Below are positions 7,669-12,099 of a stretch of DNA of 12,099 nucleotides, piece by piece. The number at the start of each line of letters is the position of its first letter. Position 1 is the stretch's first letter. The notes under the pieces are model-generated. The model was not told the origin of the DNA, did no database searches, and saw only the letters and a program-made list of their open reading frames with translations. Where the stretch lies: positions 1-12,099 of the forward strand of contig QFBQ01000039.1 in NCBI GenBank assembly GCA_003265885.1. The letters are read 5' to 3'. The position numbers and the translations under genes were made by a program. Origin of the DNA: Candidatus Marinamargulisbacteria bacterium SCGC AG-343-D04 (GTDB lineage: Bacteria; Margulisbacteria; Marinamargulisbacteria; GCA-2716485; GCA-002719695).

Positions 7669-8328
7669 TTACAACTTCTCAAAATAAAAAGTCCCTATAG
7701 CAGGTTCTCCAGAAGAAAAATCTGTATCCAAAGAAGATGAATCCAGCAAAGAAACCGCCTCCTTAGGAGACGTATCCGAATTTGAAGAGGTAAACATAAT
7801 TCCATTATCACTACCCGCATCATACACATTGAGCGTCACCGTTTTAGACTGTACCCAATCCCCATTTTCTATAAGACGAAGATCTGAAACACCCACAAAC
7901 CAATCCGGGCTAGGCGCTAACATAGATACTAATGTCACACTGGGATAAGAAGATGAAATAAAAAAATCTAGCGTCACGGAAGATGGAGACGTCGATAAAC
8001 CGCTTCCTGACAACTCATATTGTGTATCATCAGATGAAGATAATTCAGATAAAAAAAGCGCCTTAGATCCTGTCTCCGCCATACTTTCTATCCCAACTGA
8101 CGCGTTATTACCTACTGAAAAAAAGAACACCCCTTCTTTGTGAGTAGTACCCACCAAACCTGAAAAATGAGGATTGGAAGGGAAGTTAACCGGATGAGTG
8201 TCTTCAGACCAGTTAGACGTAAACGTGACTCGATAACGAGCTCCTGGCAATACATCCACATCCCTCACAGAACAAGAAAAAAGTATGGTAAGAAAGAAAA
8301 GAATACTAAGTTTATAAAAACAAGACAT
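7669..8328 (-). CDS. Spondin_N-domain lipoprotein
   Basis: The 219-residue product begins with a lipoprotein signal: hydrophobic core FFLTILFS and a lipobox LFSC with Cys19 as the acylated residue. The rest is one spondin N-terminal domain. YRVTFTSNWSEDTHPVNFP (32-50), HFSGLVGTTHKEG (54-66) and ASVGIESMAETG (76-87) are typical of the front half. LAPSPDWFVGVSDLRLIENG (137-156) and LNVYDAGSDNG (166-176) are the most conserved segments of the family, known from animal F-spondin and also from some bacterial proteins. The domain is a C2-like beta sandwich that may bind a metal. The bacterial role is unknown, and a surface or host-adhesion role is only possible. I chose ATG at 8328 over the TTG at 8337, because ATG directly precedes a normal lipoprotein signal. 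It converges with the T4SS operon and is separate from it. Confidence 0.8.
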   Translation of the reverse strand: MSCFYKLSILFFLTILFSCSVRDVDVLPGARYRVTFTSNWSEDTHPVNFPSNPHFSGLVGTTHKEGVFFFSVGNNASVGIESMAETGSKALFLSELSSSDDTQYELSGSGLSTSPSSVTLDFFISSSYPSVTLVSMLAPSPDWFVGVSDLRLIENGDWVQSKTVTLNVYDAGSDNGIMFTSSNSDTSPKEAVSLLDSSSLDTDFSSGEPAIGTFYFEKL

Positions 8329-8365
8329 CCACAACAATTTAACATAAAGAGAAGCAAAATATTAT

Positions 8366-8394
8366 TTGAAAATATAACAAAATAAAACTACAAT
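8366..8394 (+). promoter_or_regulatory. Sigma70-like promoter for the macro-domain gene
   Basis: TTGAAA (8366-8371) and TACAAT (8389-8394) are separated by exactly 17 bases and match the -35 and -10 consensus at 5/6 and 5/6 positions. Transcription would start near 8401, giving a 5' leader of about 60 bases before the ATG at 8460. The leader ends in a purine-rich AAGGA at 8449-8453, a suitable ribosome binding site. The surrounding DNA is very AT-rich, so a chance match is possible. Spacing and placement between two divergent genes favour a real promoter. Confidence 0.45.
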
Positions 8395-8410
8395 TCAAAA
8401 CAAAAATTCC

Positions 8411-8436
8411 ATAGTTAAAAAAAAGTTTAAAACTAT
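8411..8436. repeat. Small inverted repeat in the leader of the macro-domain gene
   Basis: ATAGTT (8411-8416) and AACTAT (8431-8436) are perfect inverted copies separated by 14 A-rich bases. They lie just after the expected start point of the promoter at 8366-8394. This is a position where a repressor site or weak leader hairpin could act on the macro-domain gene. Arms of six bases in such AT-rich DNA can arise by chance. Confidence 0.2.
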
Positions 8437-8459
8437 TTAAATATAAAAAAGGAAAAAAA

Positions 8460-9752
8460 ATGAATTCAACAGCTACCACATCATCCAGAAGGATCGACAG
8501 ATTGCATCCCCTCAAATTAACACCTACATCAGAAGATATTTTGAGAAAAGGATTAACAGATAATCAAAAAGTTAGTTATTTAGAGTACCCTACTTTTGCA
8601 AAAAATGTACTATCCCTTTTTCAGGCTAAATTAGAAGGTGTTATGATTACTGCAGACGCTAAAGCACACATAAACGACTCTCCACAATCTCTATTTAAGT
8701 TTTTGAAGAAAGTTATAGAAGACAATACTAACAAAAAAACTGAGATAAACTCTCTAGCGTGTTTAATTCGAGCTGTTAGAGAAGGTGTTCCAAGAAAAGA
8801 GAGTAAAGGCCATGTGAAAGAAAGTGAACGTCTAACAAAGATAGACACAAAAGAGCCATTAGACTTTAGTACACCACTAAACGACCAATTAACGTGTTAT
8901 TTAAAAAACCATAAAGACTATAAACAAGTAGAAGGAAAAGTTTCAAAGCCGTGGATAGAGTCTGCAAATAAAGCAAAAAGCCCCTCATCTTCACCTAAGC
9001 TTCCCTCTACAACTGTTTCTCCCTCTACAACTGCTTCTCCCTCTACAACTGTTTCTCCCACTTTAGTTTCTCAAACACAGACAAAAATACATCTCCCAAA
9101 CACGCCCCATGAAAACTATCTGAATTTAGGAGATGTCGCAGATGCGCAAACATTAAAAGATGAAATGAAAAAACTAGAATATAAACACGTAAATAAGTGG
9201 GCCTGCGTCAATGCATCTCAAGAAAACATGATAAATGGGGGACATCAAGAAGGTGCTGTAAAGCTGTTTGCTAAGGACGGAAAAAGTGGTTTTGATGACT
9301 CATTTTTAACCCCACTTAAAACAAATAAATACGATCTATGGACTGCAAACACAACCGGTACCGACGTAACAAAGGATAATAAAAGTGGGATTGGTACTGA
9401 TCGATGGGAAAATGGTATAGGGCGTGCCTTTATAGTTGAAGGAGACACACTAGTCGGATATAACAATAATAAGATTAATGTAATAGCCACCGTTTCACCA
9501 ACTAAAGTTGAAAAAGGAAATGATTCTTTTAATAATTTAAAAAGGTCATGGCTCGCCACCCTAGAATGTGCAGTGAATAACGAAGTTCAAGGATTAGTTC
9601 TTACAAATTTAGGAGCTGGCATTTTTGGTGGAAATCCTCAAGACTGTGCAGATTCACTTACTGAGGTATTAAAAGAAAATGATAAGTTTCAGACATTAAC
9701 TCTTCTTTACAATGGATTCTACGATAAGTACGGAAATAAATTAAAGATCTAA
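8460..9752 (+). CDS. Macro/PARG-like domain protein with novel N-terminal half, candidate effector
   Basis: The 430-residue protein has three parts. Residues 1-170 are polar, probably helical, and not recognised. Residues 172-205 are a Ser/Pro/Thr linker with three PSTTVS-type repeats. Residues about 220-430 look like a macro-fold ADP-ribose-binding domain. WACVNASQENMINGGHQEGA (247-266) corresponds to the 'vNaaN..l.gGGg..GA' binding loop. NVIATVSPT (340-348) matches the following strand, and GLVLTNLGAGIFGGNPQDCADSL (378-400) is the strongly typical 'l..lgtGifGgpp..aa' segment. Macro and PARG proteins bind or remove ADP-ribose. Here the second Asn of VNAAN is Gln254, so activity may differ. 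No signal peptide is seen. It has its own promoter and follows the T4SS region, which suggests a translocated effector; macro-fold effectors are known in Legionella (MavL). That role is inference. Confidence 0.7.
   Translation: MNSTATTSSRRIDRLHPLKLTPTSEDILRKGLTDNQKVSYLEYPTFAKNVLSLFQAKLEGVMITADAKAHINDSPQSLFKFLKKVIEDNTNKKTEINSLACLIRAVREGVPRKESKGHVKESERLTKIDTKEPLDFSTPLNDQLTCYLKNHKDYKQVEGKVSKPWIESANKAKSPSSSPKLPSTTVSPSTTASPSTTVSPTLVSQTQTKIHLPNTPHENYLNLGDVADAQTLKDEMKKLEYKHVNKWACVNASQENMINGGHQEGAVKLFAKDGKSGFDDSFLTPLKTNKYDLWTANTTGTDVTKDNKSGIGTDRWENGIGRAFIVEGDTLVGYNNNKINVIATVSPTKVEKGNDSFNNLKRSWLATLECAVNNEVQGLVLTNLGAGIFGGNPQDCADSLTEVLKENDKFQTLTLLYNGFYDKYGNKLKI
9003..9056 (+). repeat. Three tandem 18-base repeats encoding PSTTVS/PSTTAS
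   Basis: Three head-to-tail 18-base units lie at 9003-9020, 9021-9038 and 9039-9056. Units 1 and 3 are identical and unit 2 differs by one base (T to C), which changes Val to Ala. They encode residues 182-199 of the macro-domain protein as in-frame PSTTVS units. A degenerate partial unit follows (PTLVS). They form a flexible linker between the N-terminal half and the macro domain. Near-identity of the copies implies recent duplication, so copy number may vary between strains. Confidence 0.9.
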
Positions 9753-9762
9753 AGAAAAAAAC

Positions 9763-11547
9763 TTAATTCCCACCCCTAACAACCTCCAAAAAATCTTCTC
9801 CAAAACGCTGCGCCTTTTTCAAGCCCACCCCAGAAACCGTCATTAATTCGGCCATAGAACTGGGCTTTATCGACGCTATTTCCTGCAAAGTTTTATCATG
9901 AAAAATCATGTAAGCAGGCAATCTCAAGGTAGTAGCCATATCTTTTCGCTTTTGTTTTAAAAGAGAAAACAAGCCTTCATCTTCATGAACAATCTCTCTA
10001 TTTTTAGACATTTTCTTTTGTTTGACGGTTTTAGGACGTTCAAAAACAGGCATAAAAAGCCTTTCTTCAGAACGCAAAACTGGACCAGCTTTCTCGGTGA
10101 GTTTAAGAACCGGATAGTCAAACCCTTGAATAGCAATGAGTCTCAAATAAATAAGATGTTGAACAACATCATGAAGTTCAGCTTTAGACAATTCCTTTTC
10201 TATACCAAAAGTACTTAGTTTATCAAAGTTTAAATAGCGAATTTTATCATTCATCGTTCCACGAAGCACATCAATAATCATGGTCACTCCATAGTTTTGT
10301 CTCACTCTATAAATACAAGACAATACTTTTTGACTTACAATGGTAATATCCTTTTCTTGTGGTGGGTTTTTACAAATATCGCAAAAATCACAAGAAGCAG
10401 AATGCTCTTCACCAAAATAGTTTAATAATTGTTGTCGTCTACACCGCGGTTTCGCTGCAAAATCTATCATTTGATTTAGTTTTTTAATACATCGCTTTCG
10501 CTCATTCATATCTGAAATCTCATGCATAAAATGTTCCAGTTTAAAGCGATCTGCATAGGAAAAAAACAACAGACAATGGCTATCTACACCATCTCTACCT
10601 GCCCTTCCTGTTTCTTGGTAATAGTTCTCAATAGTTTTAGGCAAATCATAATGTACAACATAGCGAACATTAGATTTATCAATCCCCATCCCAAAAGCAA
10701 TTGTAGCCACAATAATTGGAGTGTCATCATGAATAAAATCATTTTGATTTTTTTCACGCTCGTCATTTGATAAACCAGCATGATAAGCTTTTGCTGAGAA
10801 CCCTTGTTGTATAAGTTTTTCTGCAATCGTTTCAACATTTTTACGAGATTGGCAATAAATAATACCCGACTGATCTTTTCGAGACTCTAAAAAACGCAAC
10901 AATTCCTTAAACGTATTCTTTTTACGTTTCACTTCGTAAAACAAATTTGGACGATTAAAACTGGCTTTAAACACTTTCGATGTTTCTAATACCAGTTGTG
11001 TTTTAATATCATGAATAACCTGATCTGTAGCTGTAGCTGTAAGAGCCATTACAGGTTTTTCAGAAAAATGCTCCTTTATTAAGGAAAGACTCCGATATCC
11101 AGGTCTAAAATCATGCCCCCATTCAGAGATACAATGAGCTTCATCAATAGCAAAAAAAGAAATATGGCACTCTTTAAGAACAGAAAGAAAATCATCAAGA
11201 TTAAGTCGTTCTGGAGAAATATATAATAGCTTAAGTTGCCCAGATTCAAGATGCTGTCGAACCTCTCTTACTTCCGCAGCATTCAATGTTGAATTCCACA
11301 ACATAGCCTGAACACCCAATTGCTGCAAACTTAACACCTGATCTTGCATCAAACTAATGAGAGGCGAAATAACAACAGCACAGCCTTCTAAAGCAAGTGC
11401 AGGAATCTGATAACAAAGAGACTTCCCTCCCCCTGTTGGCATAATTACTACGCTGTCCTGGCCATCAAGAGTCCGTTGAATAATAGATTCTTGTAAGGGC
11501 CTAAACGAATCATATCCAAACACAGATTTCAAAAGTTCATGTATCAT
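9763..11547 (-). CDS. recQ: ATP-dependent DNA helicase RecQ
   Basis: This 594-residue protein is a full-length RecQ, the 3'-5' helicase of RecF-pathway recombination and replication-fork repair. The N-terminal motif 0 (GYDSFRPLQ, 11-19) precedes Walker A MPTGGGKS (36-43). The helicase box is DEAH (135-138), and motif VI is QETGRAGR (311-318), after GMGIDKSNVRYVVH. A zinc-binding set follows (Cys369, Cys386, Cys389, Cys392), then a winged-helix region (about 400-495). The HRDC domain is at 524-594, including LRLPAYMIFHDKTLQEIA. Domain order and length match Escherichia coli RecQ. The start ATG at 11547 is supported by AGAGGA 7 bases upstream (11555-11560 on the plus strand). It ends 10 bases from the convergent macro-domain gene, with no terminator hairpin visible between. 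It looks like a normal chromosomal gene rather than part of the T4SS. Confidence 0.97.
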   Translation of the reverse strand: MIHELLKSVFGYDSFRPLQESIIQRTLDGQDSVVIMPTGGGKSLCYQIPALALEGCAVVISPLISLMQDQVLSLQQLGVQAMLWNSTLNAAEVREVRQHLESGQLKLLYISPERLNLDDFLSVLKECHISFFAIDEAHCISEWGHDFRPGYRSLSLIKEHFSEKPVMALTATATDQVIHDIKTQLVLETSKVFKASFNRPNLFYEVKRKKNTFKELLRFLESRKDQSGIIYCQSRKNVETIAEKLIQQGFSAKAYHAGLSNDEREKNQNDFIHDDTPIIVATIAFGMGIDKSNVRYVVHYDLPKTIENYYQETGRAGRDGVDSHCLLFFSYADRFKLEHFMHEISDMNERKRCIKKLNQMIDFAAKPRCRRQQLLNYFGEEHSASCDFCDICKNPPQEKDITIVSQKVLSCIYRVRQNYGVTMIIDVLRGTMNDKIRYLNFDKLSTFGIEKELSKAELHDVVQHLIYLRLIAIQGFDYPVLKLTEKAGPVLRSEERLFMPVFERPKTVKQKKMSKNREIVHEDEGLFSLLKQKRKDMATTLRLPAYMIFHDKTLQEIASIKPSSMAELMTVSGVGLKKAQRFGEDFLEVVRGGN

Positions 11548-11730
11548 GTCACTATCCTCTATCTTAATACTAACACTTCTAAGGGCACTGTTCTGATTTT
11601 TAAACTGACTATAAAAAACCTAACGCATTTGAAAGGTAATCATACCTCATAGACGAAAAAAACGACACCTGAAAATACTAAACTTAAGAAAAAAAGACTA
11701 CCTACCCGTTTTTAAATCTAGAAAATGCTA
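11548..11730. promoter_or_regulatory. Upstream region of recQ
   Basis: This 183-base noncoding gap separates the end of the LRR-like gene from recQ, both on the minus strand. It must hold either the recQ promoter or a read-through transcript. A TATAGT -10-like hexamer lies on the minus strand at 11613-11608, but no good -35 is found at the right distance. T-runs (for example CTTTTTTTC on the minus strand near 11690) occur after the upstream gene without a clear hairpin. No tRNA or other RNA gene was seen. Confidence 0.25.
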
Positions 11731-12099
11731 CTACTTTTTTTTATGAACTAAGACATGTGAACATGTTTTGAAAAAAGTCTTAGTTTTTTCACTAATACCG
11801 GATAAACCCTCTGGAAAATAAAGAGTTAATTGAGAATTATTCGTTACAGCTTTTATCAGCGCATCCTCATCTACAGCCACTTTTTTATTAGATTTTGGAT
11901 ATACATAGATACATTTCAATGAATCAAAAAAAAATTTCTTGTCTCTAAATATACTAGCAAACACATCTACATTCACCGATAAGGTTTTAAGACGTGGCAA
12001 TAGTTTGTCCTTTTGTAAGTTAGAAAGAATTTGAACAGAATATTTTGAGTTAATCAAAACAAGTGTCTGTAATTTTTCTAAACAAGGCCAACCTGCCCC
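11731..12099 (-). CDS. Leucine-rich-repeat-like protein, C-terminal end (5' truncated by window)
   Basis: The frame is open from the right edge (12099) to a TAG at 11731-11733, giving the last 122 residues of a longer protein. A TTG at 12057 is in frame, but the reading frame continues through it with a similar pattern, so the true start lies beyond the window. Spaced hydrophobic units resemble leucine-rich repeats: WPCLEKLQTLVLIN, then LPRLKTLSVNV, then FDSLKCIYVYP, each as 'xxLxxLxxLxL'. The end is basic (CSHVLVHKKK). Such proteins in host-associated bacteria often bind other proteins, but only a fragment is visible, so no function is assigned. It is transcribed in the same direction as recQ, 183 bases upstream. 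Confidence 0.6.
   Translation of the reverse strand, partial: GAGWPCLEKLQTLVLINSKYSVQILSNLQKDKLLPRLKTLSVNVDVFASIFRDKKFFFDSLKCIYVYPKSNKKVAVDEDALIKAVTNNSQLTLYFPEGLSGISEKTKTFFKTCSHVLVHKKK

Noticed and set aside
8167..8385. 72-residue plus-strand frame antisense to the lipoprotein gene
   Set aside because: It overlaps the spondin-domain coding sequence, is basic and low in complexity, and has no start signal.
8340..8459. CRISPR, tRNA or small RNA in the AT-rich gap
   Set aside because: No regular repeats with spacers, no cloverleaf arms and no terminator hairpin were seen. The A-rich runs reflect base composition.
9245..9559. 104-residue minus-strand frame inside the macro-domain gene
   Set aside because: It is antisense to the conserved macro domain, with no ribosome site and no family resemblance.
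10584..10838. Minus-strand 84-residue frame, and a plus-strand frame at 10522-10770, inside recQ
   Set aside because: Both fall within the conserved RecQ helicase core, whose motifs fix the reading frame.

Overview
The window is an AT-rich bacterial segment with two parts. Bases 1-7603 hold most of a type IV secretion system (T4SS) operon on the plus strand. Bases 7669-12099 hold unrelated genes, including two that look like host-interaction factors and one housekeeping repair helicase. The organism cannot be named from this sequence. RecQ looks like the standard enterobacterial-type protein with zinc and HRDC domains. The low GC, the T4SS, a macro/PARG-like protein, a spondin-domain lipoprotein and a leucine-rich-repeat-like fragment together suggest a Gram-negative, host-associated bacterium, for example a Legionellales-like gammaproteobacterium or an environmental chlamydia. 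That assignment is inference.

T4SS operon (1-7603, +). The order is a truncated VirB2-like pilin, VirB3-like, VirB4/TraC ATPase, an exported coiled-coil protein in the VirB5 position, a polytopic VirB6-position protein, a VirB8/TraE-like protein, a VirB10/DotG-like protein, a VirB9/TraK-like protein, and an unrecognised exported protein. The first six follow the VirB order. B10 then comes before B9, and no VirB7, VirB11 or VirD4 is present in the window. Genes are packed by ATGA or TAATG overlaps at almost every junction, which indicates one transcript with translational coupling. The only spacer is 31 bases, before the VirB8-like gene. The VirB4 motifs are the most secure evidence. The pilus and core-complex subunits are called from position, topology and partial motifs, because the family is divergent.

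Middle (7604-9752). A short GC hairpin lies between the end of the operon and a convergent gene for a spondin_N-domain lipoprotein (minus strand). A divergent 131-base region holds a good sigma70-like promoter (TTGAAA-17-TACAAT) facing a 430-residue protein. That protein has a novel N-terminal half, a Pro/Ser/Thr linker encoded by three 18-base tandem repeats, and a C-terminal macro/PARG-like fold with a substituted active-site motif. It is the best candidate in the window for a protein translocated by the T4SS, though nothing in the sequence proves that.

Right end (9763-12099, minus strand). A complete recQ gene runs tail to tail with the macro gene, only 10 bases away. After a 183-base gap comes the 3' end of an LRR-like gene that continues past the right edge.
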